Both the position numbers and the translations under genes were made by a program. A stretch of 64,000 nt of DNA from positions 1,488,001-1,552,000 of the forward strand of contig NZ_CP024903.1 of assembly GCF_003330765.1 (NCBI RefSeq), written 5' to 3'. The notes beneath the pieces are model-generated. The model was not told the DNA's origin and searched no databases. It worked only from the letters and a program-made list of their open reading frames with translations. Below are positions 1 through 9,823 of this stretch, piece by piece; position 1 is the stretch's first letter, and each line of letters starts with the position of its first letter. Source of the stretch: Burkholderia pyrrocinia (GTDB lineage: Bacteria; Pseudomonadota; Gammaproteobacteria; Burkholderiales; Burkholderiaceae).

Positions 1-29
1 CGCGCGCGTCGGCGCGGGATTGGGCGGGG

Positions 30-584
30 TCATTCATCGCGGGCCTCCGGTTGGGTCGCGTCGCCGCCCTGTGCGGGCTCGCGCGGTTCGCGCACGAGCG
101 TCTTCAGCAGGTCGGGATCGTTGATCGCGCGCTCGATCAGCTGTTCGGCGCCGTGCTTGCCGTCCATGTACGACAGCAGGTTCGACAGCTCGGTGCGCGC
201 CTCCAGCAGCCGGCGCAGCGCGTCGACGTTGCGCGCGATCGCGGCCGGCGAGAAATCGTCGATCTGCTCGAACGTCATGTCGACGTTGAGCATCCCTTCG
301 CCCGTCAGTGTGTTCGGCACCTGGAACGCGACGCGCGGCGCGACCGACTTCATCCGCTCGTCGAAGTTGTCGACGTCGATCTCGAGAAACTTGCGCTCCG
401 GCAGGTCCGGCAGCGGCTCGGCCCGCTTGCCCGCCAGGTCCGAGATCACGCCCATCACGAACGGCAACTGCACCTTGCGCTCGGCGCCGTATGTCTCGAC
501 GTCGTATTCGATCTGCACGCGCGGCGCCCGATTGCGCGCGATGAACTTCTGTCCGCTGCCAGCCGCCTTGGTTCTGTCCGTCAT
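30..584 (-). CDS. tssB: T6SS contractile sheath small subunit TssB (VipA)
   Basis: TssB pairs with TssC to build the cytoplasmic contractile sheath of the type VI secretion system. The 184-residue product has the family length and the typical N-terminal start (FIARNRAPRVQIEYDVE), followed by the PFVMGVISDLAG segment and the FDERMKSVAPRVAF region. I start it at the ATG at 584 because GAAGGAG lies at 591-597 with a 6-nt spacer; a GTG at 599 would add five residues and lies across that ribosome site. It is the last T6SS gene visible before the left edge, 73 bp after tssA. tssC is expected just outside the window. Confidence 0.95.
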   Translation of the reverse strand: MTDRTKAAGSGQKFIARNRAPRVQIEYDVETYGAERKVQLPFVMGVISDLAGKRAEPLPDLPERKFLEIDVDNFDERMKSVAPRVAFQVPNTLTGEGMLNVDMTFEQIDDFSPAAIARNVDALRRLLEARTELSNLLSYMDGKHGAEQLIERAINDPDLLKTLVREPREPAQGGDATQPEARDE

Positions 585-657
585 CGTCCACTCCTTCACA
601 TCGATCAGATTGCGCTGTACGTCGTCGCCGCCCGCGTGGCGGCCCCCTTCGTTCGCT

Positions 658-1788
658 TCATTCGCTCCGCTCGCCGCTCAGCAGGTCCAGCTTCGGCAGG
701 CTCTCCGGAGCGAGATCGCGGATGATTTCGTAGAAGTCGAGTGCGAGCAGCCGCTGCGCGCGCCGCAGCAGCAGCGGCGCCGGATGGCTCGGCTCGTGCA
801 ACTCGAAATAGCGGCACATCTTGTCGAGGCCGATCCGCACGTCGTCGCGGCTCGTGACCTCGGCATCGCGCCATGCATGGGCGTTCGGCATGGCCGCCGG
901 CGCGGCGGGTGCGGCGCCGGCCTGCGACGCGTCGCCGGATGAGGTTTGTCGCGCGGACACCGTGCCGTCCGATGCGCCCGGCTGCGGCTCGGGCAGCGGC
1001 ACGTCGCGCACGATCCGCTGCAACGCCTTCTCCGCATCGCCGGCATCGGGCGCCCATTCGCGGCCGAGCCGGTCCGTCACGCACGCGCGGATCGCGTCCA
1101 GCGCGTGCAACGCGGCGCGCGCTGCGTCGAGCGGCGTCGTGCCGTCGTCGCGCATGGCCGACAGCGCGGCGATCAGGCTTTCGCGGCTGCCCGCCACAGG
1201 GCCGCCGGCTTCGTCCCGGCCATCGAGCAGCCGTTCGGCATCGCGCACGCTCGGGCCGCCGTCGAACAGCGGCTGGCGGCGCGCCGCGCGCGCGCAGTCG
1301 TGCGCGCCGGCCACGTCGGCGAGCGCGTTCATCCGCGGCGTCGGGTCCGGTTCGCCGTCCGCGTCGAGCCGGGGATGCAGGTCGTCCCACCGGCGGTCGA
1401 GCAGGTGCGCGACGACCGCGAGCGCGTCCGCATAGCCTGGAATGCCGTGCTGCTCGGTCCAGCTGCGCGCGAGAGTCGCGACGACGCGCAGGTCCTTCGT
1501 GCGCGCGGACAGCGCCAGCGCGAGCCGCTCGACCGCGCGCCAGTCGGGCGCCTCGGCCGGGATCACGGTGTCGCCGTACTGCTGCTCGGCGCGCGGCGTC
1601 GCGCGCTCCTGCAACTGCAGGAACTCGGCGTCGTATTCGAGGTTCGCGCCGCACGGCGCATCGGGCGCAAGGTCCGCGAGCAGCAGGCCGATCAGGTCGG
1701 CGCGCGGCGTCGCCGCCGGCACGCCGGGCGGCGCAGCGGAAAGCGCGGCGGCGGCCAGCGCCGCCTGGCTGAGGTCATTCGAATGCAT
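658..1788 (-). CDS. tssA: T6SS protein TssA (ImpA family)
   Basis: TssA helps baseplate and tail-tube/sheath assembly in the T6SS. The 376-residue product carries the ImpA N-terminal domain: the PCGANLEYDAEFLQL motif near residues 40-55, then the GIPGYADAL and RWDDLHPRLDADGEPDPT segments. The C-terminal part contains RDDVRIGLDKMCRYFELHEPSHPAPLLLR-like sequence typical of short TssA proteins. Its ATG at 1788 overlaps the 3' end of the upstream kinase gene by 14 bp. No clear ribosome site is seen, so translation is probably coupled to the kinase gene. Confidence 0.92.
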   Translation of the reverse strand: MHSNDLSQAALAAAALSAAPPGVPAATPRADLIGLLLADLAPDAPCGANLEYDAEFLQLQERATPRAEQQYGDTVIPAEAPDWRAVERLALALSARTKDLRVVATLARSWTEQHGIPGYADALAVVAHLLDRRWDDLHPRLDADGEPDPTPRMNALADVAGAHDCARAARRQPLFDGGPSVRDAERLLDGRDEAGGPVAGSRESLIAALSAMRDDGTTPLDAARAALHALDAIRACVTDRLGREWAPDAGDAEKALQRIVRDVPLPEPQPGASDGTVSARQTSSGDASQAGAAPAAPAAMPNAHAWRDAEVTSRDDVRIGLDKMCRYFELHEPSHPAPLLLRRAQRLLALDFYEIIRDLAPESLPKLDLLSGERSE

Positions 1789-4123
1789 AGTCGATATTGA
1801 TCGGTTTGCTGCCGAAGTCGACCGCCACGGTGCGGTGCAACGGCGGCAGCGAGCCGTTGCGGATCTCGATCTGGTAGACGCCCGGCGTCAGCGACACCGA
1901 GCGCAGCGGCGGGCTCGCGCCGCGCCGCGCGCCGTTCACGTAGATATCGCCCCACGGCCGCACGTTGAAACGTACCTGGACGGTTTCCTGCGACTTCGGC
2001 GGACGTTGCTCGGCAGGCAGCACGTTCACGGCGGCGACGGCCGTCTCGGCCTCCGTTGGCGGCTTCGGCGCCTGGGCTGGCGTTATCGGTGGCGCAGCGG
2101 CTTCCGACGGCGGCACGTTGACGACGCGTTCCGACGCGTCGAGGCTGCCGGCGGGCGCGATGGTGGAGCTGGAGCCGGCTTGCGACGGGGCCGGGTTCGT
2201 GACGGTGGTCGCGACCTGCGGTGCGGTGGCGGCCTCGACGGCAGGTGCGCTGGCCGGCGCGGCGGCGACGGGCGGTGGCGGAACCTGCGCCGACGATCCG
2301 GCCGGCAGGCTCGACGGCGGCACGACGGTCGGCGTCGGTCCGTGCTGGGCCAGCATGGCGTCCGGCGTGCTGGCGGGCGATGACGTGCCGGCCTGCGGCT
2401 GGCTCGCGGCGGGCGCGGCCTCGTCGGCGACGCGGGCGGGACGCGACAGATAGGTCGCGGCAAGGCCGACAGCGATCAATGCGACGAGCGCGGCACCGGC
2501 GTAGACGGGGATGCGGCGGTTGCGTGATGCGGCCGGTGCCGGGCCGCGTTGGGTGCCCGTCGGCGCGGATGCGCCGCCTGACGACGACGCCGAAGCCGAA
2601 GCGGCAGGATGCGGCGTAGTCGTGCCGGCGCCGCCGGCGATACCCGCCGCCCCGGCAAGCGAACGCGCGTTGCCGTCCGCGTTCCCGGTAGCCGCGCCGG
2701 GATGGTCCAGTCGCGACCCTGCATCGTCGTGCGTTTCCGTCTTTGCGGAGGACGGCTCCTGCCGGGGTGCTGTCTGCGCGTGTTCGGCGTCGCCGTCACG
2801 CACGCCGGATTCGACCGGTTTCGCGGCCGGTTGCGCCGCATGCGATGCCGACGCTGCCAGTGCTCCCGCGGCCGCGATCGCTGCGCCTTGCGCAGCCGTT
2901 TTCGATGTGGAAGATGCGCCGGCCTCCGGCTTGCTGTCGGGCGCCTGCGACGACGCAGCCGGCGAATCCGACGGCGTCGACGCATCGCCGGCATGCGCGG
3001 GCGGCGGCGACCGCACGTCATGCGCAGCGTGACCCGAAGCCGTCGCGCCCGCGCCGATCGACGCCGCCGCAACGGCCGATGCGGTACCGGGCGCAGCAGA
3101 AGCCGCCCCTTCCCCGCCCCTGCCCGCATCGACGGCCGGCGGCACGACCGCCGCGCCATACCCTGCGCCAGCCCGGTCGAAGTCCCGCAACCCGAGCTCC
3201 GCCGCGAACGCCGCGACCGATTCCGGCCGATCGGGAATCCGCAACTGCAGCGCATGATCGACCGCCGCGAGGAATGCCGGGCTGTACACCTCGCCGGCCG
3301 GCAATTCGCGCGATGCGAGCGGCCGATACGTGTCCTTGATGCTGCGCACCACGGCAGCGGGCGGCAATTCGCCGGTGATCATCGCGTGCATCACCGCGCC
3401 GAGCGCATAGAGATCCGTCCACGGCCCCTGGCTGAACGCGGGATCGTCGGTGTACTGCTCGATCGGCGCGTAGCCGGGCTTGATCATCATCGCGCCGTCG
3501 TCGACGAGATCGCCGATCCGTTTGCGCGCCGCGCCGAAGTCGAGCAGGATCGCGCTGCCGTTCGGGCGGATCAGCACGTTGTCGAGCGCGACGTCGCGAT
3601 GGAAGCATTGCGCGCGATGCAGCGTGTCGAGCGCGCCCAGCAGCGCGGCGACGATGTTGCGCAACTGCGTCTCGCTGATCCGCATGCCGCCGTCGAGCAG
3701 TTGCTTGAGCGTGCGCCCTTCGTAGAACGGCATCACCATGTACGCGGTGCCGTGGCTTTCCCAGAAATGCAGGACCTTGACCAGCCCCGGATGGTCGAAT
3801 TGCGCGAGCAGGCGCGCCTCGTTGAGGAACGCGCCGCGCCCCGCGTCGAACGCCTGCGCGAACCGCTCGGACCGCAGCGACACCGTGTAGTCGCCGCCGC
3901 GCGTCGCGAGCATCGACGGCATGTACTCCTTGATCGCGACCGCGCGCCGCAACGTGCGGTCGAACGCGCGATAGACGATCCCGAAACCGCCGATCCCCAG
4001 CACCTCGTCGAGCTGCAGCTCGCCCAGGCGATGGCCGAGCGGCAGCGGCCGCACCGTGAATTCGGATGCGTCGCCGCGGGTCGCCGTGTCGTACTCGTTG
4101 TCTCTCGATACAGGGTCCTTCAT
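1775..4123 (-). CDS. T6SS-associated membrane Ser/Thr protein kinase (PpkA-like)
   Basis: This 782-residue Hanks-type kinase should phosphorylate T6SS components, in known systems the FHA protein, and so license secretion. The kinase domain occupies about residues 35-300: glycine loop GIGGFG (43-48), AIKEY lysine K65, HRD with catalytic D177, DFG 195-197. A long Ala/Pro/Ser-rich linker follows. One membrane helix lies near residues 535-560 (PVYAGAALVALIAVGLAA), and the last ~70 residues form a PEGA-like domain. The C-terminal part is therefore probably periplasmic. I use the ATG at 4123, preceded by AGAGGTGGAC; an upstream ATG at 4144 adds seven residues. It sits between tagF and tssA. No PppA phosphatase is visible in the window. 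Confidence 0.9.
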   Translation of the reverse strand: MKDPVSRDNEYDTATRGDASEFTVRPLPLGHRLGELQLDEVLGIGGFGIVYRAFDRTLRRAVAIKEYMPSMLATRGGDYTVSLRSERFAQAFDAGRGAFLNEARLLAQFDHPGLVKVLHFWESHGTAYMVMPFYEGRTLKQLLDGGMRISETQLRNIVAALLGALDTLHRAQCFHRDVALDNVLIRPNGSAILLDFGAARKRIGDLVDDGAMMIKPGYAPIEQYTDDPAFSQGPWTDLYALGAVMHAMITGELPPAAVVRSIKDTYRPLASRELPAGEVYSPAFLAAVDHALQLRIPDRPESVAAFAAELGLRDFDRAGAGYGAAVVPPAVDAGRGGEGAASAAPGTASAVAAASIGAGATASGHAAHDVRSPPPAHAGDASTPSDSPAASSQAPDSKPEAGASSTSKTAAQGAAIAAAGALAASASHAAQPAAKPVESGVRDGDAEHAQTAPRQEPSSAKTETHDDAGSRLDHPGAATGNADGNARSLAGAAGIAGGAGTTTPHPAASASASSSGGASAPTGTQRGPAPAASRNRRIPVYAGAALVALIAVGLAATYLSRPARVADEAAPAASQPQAGTSSPASTPDAMLAQHGPTPTVVPPSSLPAGSSAQVPPPPVAAAPASAPAVEAATAPQVATTVTNPAPSQAGSSSTIAPAGSLDASERVVNVPPSEAAAPPITPAQAPKPPTEAETAVAAVNVLPAEQRPPKSQETVQVRFNVRPWGDIYVNGARRGASPPLRSVSLTPGVYQIEIRNGSLPPLHRTVAVDFGSKPINIDYAFE

Positions 4124-4183
4124 GTCCACCTCTCGAAACCGCATCCCGTCTGCCCGCTGCGCCCGCCGACCGTCAGCCGGCCG

Positions 4184-4864
4184 CTAGCCGCCGCCGAACA
4201 GCGTCAGGAACAGCGCGTTGTCGGGCGTGCCCGTATGCGCATGCGTGCGCAGCGGCGATCCGTCGGCGCGGTTGGTCCACCAGAAGCTGGTGCCGCCGTG
4301 CGGATCGAAATAGCCGGACAGCCCCGGCCACGCGGCGAGCGCCGGCCGCTCCGGCAGCGCCGCCGGCATTCCGTCGATGATTTCCGCGCGCCTGCCGCCG
4401 CCGGGCGCGAGCCGCACGCGTTCGAGCGTCCGCTCGAGATCGCCCGGCGCGCGCGCATGGCGGATCGCGTCGAGCAGCGCATGGCCGACCTGCCAGTAGA
4501 ACGCGTCGGCGGCGTCCGGCAGCCCGTTCCAGTAATCGGCCGCGCGCATCGGCAGCGTGACGATCACCGGGTAGTAGCGCCCCACGCGGTCGCAGCTCGG
4601 CGCGAGGCAGCCCGGCTGCACGCAAGACGCGCCGGCGCCCGCCGGGATCAGGAAATTCCAGACCGGCGCGACCGTGTAGTGGCGCTCGATCTCGTCCGCG
4701 CCGCGCTGGCGCATCGCGGCCATTCCTTGCTGGAGCCAGCGTTCCCACCAGAGCGCGAGCGCATGCGGCAGCCGGCTGTTCACGAAGTCGCCGGCGCCGG
4801 GAATTTTCCCGTACCAGGCCGGCGCGTCGCCGTCGGCGCGCGTGAGCGGCGGTGTCTGGCTCAT
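4184..4864 (-). CDS. tagF: T6SS-associated protein TagF (ImpM)
   Basis: TagF-family proteins post-translationally repress T6SS assembly in other bacteria. The product has about 226 residues with the family hallmarks: WYGKIPGAGDFVNSRLP at the N-terminus, PVWNFLIP, DRVGRYYPVIV in the middle and GTSFWWTN near the end. The ATG at 4864 overlaps the tssM stop codon (ATGA), indicating translational coupling. An ATG at 4879 preceded by GGAG would add five residues. Its place directly between tssM and the kinase gene fits a phosphorylation-linked control module. Confidence 0.9.
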   Translation of the reverse strand: MSQTPPLTRADGDAPAWYGKIPGAGDFVNSRLPHALALWWERWLQQGMAAMRQRGADEIERHYTVAPVWNFLIPAGAGASCVQPGCLAPSCDRVGRYYPVIVTLPMRAADYWNGLPDAADAFYWQVGHALLDAIRHARAPGDLERTLERVRLAPGGGRRAEIIDGMPAALPERPALAAWPGLSGYFDPHGGTSFWWTNRADGSPLRTHAHTGTPDNALFLTLFGGG

Positions 4865-7800
4865 GGCTTCGGAGGGCATGTAAAGGACTCCATCTGGGGC
4901 AGCCGAAACGGGTTGCGGACACTGCCCGCATTCACCTGCAGCACGATCGGTTTGCCGTCGACCGTGAAGCGCGCAATCATCTGGTCGGAGCCGCGCCCGG
5001 CCGACACGGCCGCGCGGTCGAACAGCCGGTGCAGCGCCCACGGCCCGTCGGTCGAGAAGCCGTCGGCCGCGCCGGCCTGCGCCGACACCTGCAGCCGCAC
5101 CTGGTTGCTGCCGCGCGGGCCCGGCCAGTCCACCGCGCTCTGCACGAGCGGGCCGTGCGCGTAGCGGACGATCTGCCCGTCGACGTCGAGCACCATCTCC
5201 GTGATCGACGGGTCCATTTCGAGCGGCTGGATCTGCACCTTCAGCTGCGCGGTGCGCGCCCCGCCGCTGAAATAGGCGTCGCGGATCACCGCGGCCTTCT
5301 CGAACGACGCGAGCATCGCGGCCGCCGACGGATCGGCGTCCGCATTGCGGTTCGCGAAACGCCACGGGTGCGACGTCGTATCGACGATCGACTGCAGGTT
5401 CTTCTGGAAGAAATCGTCCATCAGCCCGCCCGGCGCGAACATCTGCGCGAAATCCGCCGGCGCGACGTCCCGCGACGATCCGCGCGCGAACGGATAGCGG
5501 CCCGCGATCGCTTGCCGGCAGAAGTCGCCGACGTTCGCACCGGCCCGCTGCGCGACGCTGCGCTGCTCGACGGTCGCGACGCTGCCGTTCGCGACGTTCG
5601 ACAGGTCGTCGAGCACTTCGCGGAACGGCGTCGGCAGCCGGCCGGCCTGCGCGCGCAGCCGCGCGGGCGCGTCGGACGGCGGCGGTTGCGCGCCGCTGCG
5701 CAGCGCGTCGTCGGTGGCCGTCAGGTAGGTATACAGCGCATCGATCGACTTCAGCACCGCGTCGAACGCCTGGGCCTGGTCGCCGCTGCCCGGCGCGAAC
5801 GCGCGCAACCCGGCGAAGTGGCTGTCGACCACCTGCTCGGGGCTCGCGGGTGCCGCCGCGGACGGATTCGCATCGCTGGCCTGGCCCGCGAAGATCTGCG
5901 ACAGCGAACTGCGCGCCTCGTCGACCTTGTCCTGCGCGCGCGACGCGAGATTGCGCGCCCCGCCCGGCGCATCGCCGAGCGCCGTGTCGCGCGCGAGCGC
6001 GACCATCAGCCGGGTGAGCGGTGAATCGGCCGACGACAGCGCGCGCGCGACCTGGATGCTCTGCGCGAGCGTCGCCGTGTGCTGCAGCTTGATGTCCGCG
6101 AGATAGTCGTCCCAGATCTTCAGGTAGTCGTTCAGGTAGAGCTGGCGGATGTCGCGCGCCCACGCGGCCGCGTCGTTCGGCCCGGGGATCTCGGACAGCC
6201 CGAGATTCAGCACCCACACTTCCTCGCGCCCGTACGCCTCGACCTCGCCGGCCAGGCGCGGCGCGAACACGTTGCGATAGCCGTTGCGCGTATAGAGGCC
6301 CGGCACGCCTTCCGCCAGCGGCTTGCCGCTCTGGCGGCGGAACACCAGCGACGCGTCGGGGCCGACCGCGCGCGCAACGCTGAAGTCGAACGCCGACGTC
6401 GCCGGGCGCAGCGTGCGCGTGAGCTGCCGGTACAGCCGCTGCGAGAACGGCACCTGCCGCAGCCGATCGCGCACGTCGGCCACGAGCCGCTCGTTCATCG
6501 GATACGGCGACACCGCGACGCGGTTGCCGAACAGCGCGGCGAGATGCGCGCGCAGCGCGGATCGTTCCGCCGGCGAGAAATCGGGCGGCAGCGAGCGCTC
6601 CATTTCCAGATCGACGACGGCCTGCACGAACGCCGGATCGTAGTGCGCGCTGTCGTACAGCATCAGGTACGCCTTCAGCGCTGCATACGCGTAGTCGGTT
6701 TCGTCGGGCCGCGCGTCGCGCAACGCGGCCTCCATCCGGCTCGCGGCGATCGGCAGCAGCACGTCGTCGAGCGCGCGCCGGTACACCGCGTCGACGGCCT
6801 CGTCGATCTTCTCGCCCTGGAACAGCCCCCACCGATACGCGAGCGGCGGATGCGACAGGTCGACGCCGCCCGCATTCGCGAGGCCGCCGAGCGCGTCGAG
6901 CACGGGCAGCAGCCGGGCGATGTCGGACGCGTCGGAGAACTTCGCGCCGGCGATCTGTGCATCGACGGCCGGCACGCGCGAGGCGATCTGGTCGAGATAC
7001 GCGCGGTTGTTCGAATAGCTGCGCAGCCACGCGACCAGCACGGCCACGCACACCAGCGCGAGCAGCACATAGCCGGCGATCTGCAGCACGCGCCGCTTCT
7101 GATGCCAGCGCAGGTCGCTGCCGGCGAGCGCCGATTCGCGGAAGATGTGCTCCTGCAACAGCGACTTCAGGAAGAAGCTGCGCCCGGTCGAGCCGACCTG
7201 CGCGACCGGCGGCACGCCTTCGATCTTCAGGAAGCGCTTGATGCCGCTCATCACGCGATCGAACGCAGTGCCTTCCTGCGTGCCGCTCGTCAGGTAGATG
7301 CCGCGCAGCATCGGCATCGGCTCGAAGCTCGACACGGAAAACACTTCGGCGACGAACTGGCCGAGCATGTCCTGCAGGTCGGCGATCTGCTGCGGCAGCA
7401 GGTACGTCATCTCGCGCTGGCGCGCGTCGGTCTGCGCGGCGAGCAGTTCGGGCAGCCCGTCGTTCAGCCGCTGGTGCAGCAGCCGGTATTCACGGTCGAA
7501 TGCCGCGCGCAGGTCGAAGCCCGGCGCTTCGCTCTGCGCGAGCGGGAACGTGAAGCCCCACACCTGCGCGCATTCCGCGCGGCCGTAGGCGCCGAAATAC
7601 TCGGCGAAGCCCGCGAGCAGGTCGGCCTTCGTCACGAGCAGGTACACGGGGAAACGTATGCCGAGCTGCGCGCGCAGTTCGAGCAGCCGCTTGCGCAGCA
7701 CCATCGCGTGCTGCGTGCGTTCGGCTTCCGACGCGCCGAGCAGGTCGGCGACGCTGATCGTCAGCATCGCGCCGTTCAGCGGCTGGCGCGTGCGGTATTT

Positions 7801-8487
7801 CTTCAGCAGGTCGACAAAACCTTTCCACTCGGCCTCGTCGAGCGCGCGGTTGCCCTCGTGCGTCGTGTAGCGGCCGGCCGTGTCGATCAGCACCGCGTCG
7901 TTGGTGAACCACCAGTCGCAATGGCGCGTGCCGCCCACGCCGCGAATCGCCGCGCGGCCGAACTGCTCGGCGAGCGGAAAGCTGAGCCCGGAATTCACGA
8001 GCGCGGTCGTCTTGCCCGAGCCCGGCGCGCCGATGAACACGTACCACGGCAACTGATACAGATACTGGCGCGATATCCGGTCGAACCAGCGCGGCAGGCC
8101 TTTGCGCACGGTGTCGGCCTGCCCGAAGCGGACTTTCTTCAGCAACGTCGCGGCCTCGTCGAAGCGGCTGCGCAGCTCGTCGAGCTGCGCCTTCGCCGGA
8201 TCGTCGGCGGTGGCCGGCCCCGGCGCGGCCTCGCGAAGCTGGTTCAGCAGTTGCGCGTTGAGGCGGCCGGCGCGCCAGCTGCGCCACGCGACGCGCGCGC
8301 CCCACGCGACGAACAGCACCGCGATCGTCAGCCCGCGCGCCCAGCCGCTTTCGAGCGGCCGGACCTCGGCGAACGCGAACAGCGGGCCCGCGAGCCACAC
8401 GAAGCACGCGAGCACGACGAGACCGGCGAAGGTCCAGATCTCCCGCGACGGCAACGGCCGGACGAAACGCGCGACAGCCTGGTTCAT
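4861..8487 (-). CDS. tssM: T6SS inner-membrane complex protein TssM (IcmF)
   Basis: TssM is the large inner-membrane component of the T6SS trans-envelope complex, binding TssL in the membrane and TssJ in the periplasm. The 1208-residue length is standard. Two hydrophobic segments sit within the first ~65 residues and a third near 445-470 (AGYVLLALVCVAVLVAW). The cytoplasmic GTPase-like domain has a Walker A motif, GAPGSGKTT, near residue 153 and the IDTAGRY motif further on. The periplasmic C-terminal part includes the ALHRLFDRA segment near the end. The gene starts one base after the tssL stop codon. Confidence 0.96.
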   Translation of the reverse strand: MNQAVARFVRPLPSREIWTFAGLVVLACFVWLAGPLFAFAEVRPLESGWARGLTIAVLFVAWGARVAWRSWRAGRLNAQLLNQLREAAPGPATADDPAKAQLDELRSRFDEAATLLKKVRFGQADTVRKGLPRWFDRISRQYLYQLPWYVFIGAPGSGKTTALVNSGLSFPLAEQFGRAAIRGVGGTRHCDWWFTNDAVLIDTAGRYTTHEGNRALDEAEWKGFVDLLKKYRTRQPLNGAMLTISVADLLGASEAERTQHAMVLRKRLLELRAQLGIRFPVYLLVTKADLLAGFAEYFGAYGRAECAQVWGFTFPLAQSEAPGFDLRAAFDREYRLLHQRLNDGLPELLAAQTDARQREMTYLLPQQIADLQDMLGQFVAEVFSVSSFEPMPMLRGIYLTSGTQEGTAFDRVMSGIKRFLKIEGVPPVAQVGSTGRSFFLKSLLQEHIFRESALAGSDLRWHQKRRVLQIAGYVLLALVCVAVLVAWLRSYSNNRAYLDQIASRVPAVDAQIAGAKFSDASDIARLLPVLDALGGLANAGGVDLSHPPLAYRWGLFQGEKIDEAVDAVYRRALDDVLLPIAASRMEAALRDARPDETDYAYAALKAYLMLYDSAHYDPAFVQAVVDLEMERSLPPDFSPAERSALRAHLAALFGNRVAVSPYPMNERLVADVRDRLRQVPFSQRLYRQLTRTLRPATSAFDFSVARAVGPDASLVFRRQSGKPLAEGVPGLYTRNGYRNVFAPRLAGEVEAYGREEVWVLNLGLSEIPGPNDAAAWARDIRQLYLNDYLKIWDDYLADIKLQHTATLAQSIQVARALSSADSPLTRLMVALARDTALGDAPGGARNLASRAQDKVDEARSSLSQIFAGQASDANPSAAAPASPEQVVDSHFAGLRAFAPGSGDQAQAFDAVLKSIDALYTYLTATDDALRSGAQPPPSDAPARLRAQAGRLPTPFREVLDDLSNVANGSVATVEQRSVAQRAGANVGDFCRQAIAGRYPFARGSSRDVAPADFAQMFAPGGLMDDFFQKNLQSIVDTTSHPWRFANRNADADPSAAAMLASFEKAAVIRDAYFSGGARTAQLKVQIQPLEMDPSITEMVLDVDGQIVRYAHGPLVQSAVDWPGPRGSNQVRLQVSAQAGAADGFSTDGPWALHRLFDRAAVSAGRGSDQMIARFTVDGKPIVLQVNAGSVRNPFRLPQMESFTCPPKP

Positions 8488-8488
8488 G

Positions 8489-9808
8489 TCAGTTGGCCCC
8501 CTGCGTCGCGCCGACGGCGGCGCTGCCGGGCGCCGGCAGCAGCGTGATCTCGACGCGCCGGTTCAGCGCGCGGTTCGCGGGCGAATCGTTCGGCGCAACC
8601 GGATCGAGCGTGCCGCGCCCTTCCGCCGCGAGCCGCTCCGGATGGTCGAGCCGCGCGGCGATCATGCTGCGCACGGCTTCCGCGCGTTCGCGCGACAGAT
8701 CCCAGTTCGACGCGAAGCGCGCCGTATGCACGGGCGTGTCGTCGGTATAGCCGGTCACGCGCACGTTGCCGGGCACCTTGTTCAGCGCATCGGCGACGCG
8801 CGCGAGCACCGGCGCGTAGCGGTCGATCACCGACGTCGAGCCGGACTTGAACAGCCCGTCGCCGCGCAGCACGATCACGCTGCGATCGGCGTCGTCGCGC
8901 ACCGACACGAGGCCGGCAGCGATCTCCGGTGCCAGGAACTTCGCGATGCGCGGCGCCGGCGCCGGGCGCGGCGGCGCCTGCGCGGGCTGCAGCTTCGGCA
9001 CGTGCAGCGCGTCGATCGACGCGAACAGCTGATCCGAATGCCCGGCGAGCGCGATGCGCAGCCCGACGAATACGCCGAAGCCGATCAGCAGCGCGAGCGC
9101 CACGCACACCCACAGCGGCACGACGAAACGGCGCGCTACGTCGCGCGTGACGACGTCGCGCCAGTGCGGCGACAGCGCGGGTTCGAATTCGCCGCGCACC
9201 GAGCGGATCGTCTGCGCGAGCTGGCGGCGCAGCGCATCGAGTTGCGCGTGGCCGTTGTCGAGCACGCGATAGCGGCCCTCGAAGCCGAGCGCGAGACAGA
9301 AATACAGCAGCTCGAGCAGGTCGAGATGCTGGCGCGGCTGCTGCGACAGGCGTTCGAGCAGGTGGAAGAACTTCTCGCCGCCCCACGTTTCGTTGTGGAA
9401 CGACACGAGCAGGCTGTGCGACGACCACACGCTGCCGCCCCACGGCGTCAGCGCGGCCGCCTCGTCGAGCGCCGTGCACAGGCAGTAGCGCGCGCCGATG
9501 ATCGCTTCGGACGGCACGCCGGCCTCCTGCGCGCGCGCCTCGAACTGCCGGATCTCGACGACCAGATGCTCGCGCAGCCATGCCGGATTCGGATGATGGA
9601 CGGTCGAGCGGATCTGCGGCACCAGATTGAGCAGCGGGTTCGCGGCCGCGACGAGCGGGTTCGTGCCGCTCGCGGCCCAGCGGCCCGGCTGCGGTTGCGT
9701 GGCCGTCGGCCCGGCCGCGCCCGTCGCGGCGGCCGGATGCATGCCGCCCGGATTCGGCGGCACGAATCCGCCGGCGCCAGCGGAGATCGAATCGGAGGAA
9801 GAATTCAT
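8489..9808 (-). CDS. tssL: T6SS protein TssL (DotU) fused to an OmpA peptidoglycan-binding domain
   Basis: The 439-residue product combines the cytoplasmic DotU domain (about residues 60-240; NPLLNLVPQIR, CTALDEAAALTPWG, LLYFCLALGFEGRYR), one membrane helix (FVVPLWVCVALALLIGFGVFVG) and a C-terminal OmpA-like domain (about 305-430; VRVTGYTDDTP, LSRERAEAV, NRALNRRVEI). Such 'evolved' TssL proteins anchor the membrane complex to peptidoglycan through their own domain. The first ~50 residues are Gly/Pro/Ala-rich and probably flexible. The gene lies between tssK (15-bp gap) and tssM (1-bp gap) in a tight operon. Confidence 0.95.
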   Translation of the reverse strand: MNSSSDSISAGAGGFVPPNPGGMHPAAATGAAGPTATQPQPGRWAASGTNPLVAAANPLLNLVPQIRSTVHHPNPAWLREHLVVEIRQFEARAQEAGVPSEAIIGARYCLCTALDEAAALTPWGGSVWSSHSLLVSFHNETWGGEKFFHLLERLSQQPRQHLDLLELLYFCLALGFEGRYRVLDNGHAQLDALRRQLAQTIRSVRGEFEPALSPHWRDVVTRDVARRFVVPLWVCVALALLIGFGVFVGLRIALAGHSDQLFASIDALHVPKLQPAQAPPRPAPAPRIAKFLAPEIAAGLVSVRDDADRSVIVLRGDGLFKSGSTSVIDRYAPVLARVADALNKVPGNVRVTGYTDDTPVHTARFASNWDLSRERAEAVRSMIAARLDHPERLAAEGRGTLDPVAPNDSPANRALNRRVEITLLPAPGSAAVGATQGAN

Positions 9809-9823
9809 CGCGATGCCCCGCCC

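Noticed and set aside
2609..5164. Plus-strand open frame of about 850 codons over the kinase and tagF genes
   Set aside because: Antisense shadow with no ribosome site and low-complexity Arg-rich composition.
4184..7051. 955-codon minus-strand frame reading through into tssM
   Set aside because: Only the last 226 codons are TagF. The upstream part is the out-of-frame shadow of tssM.
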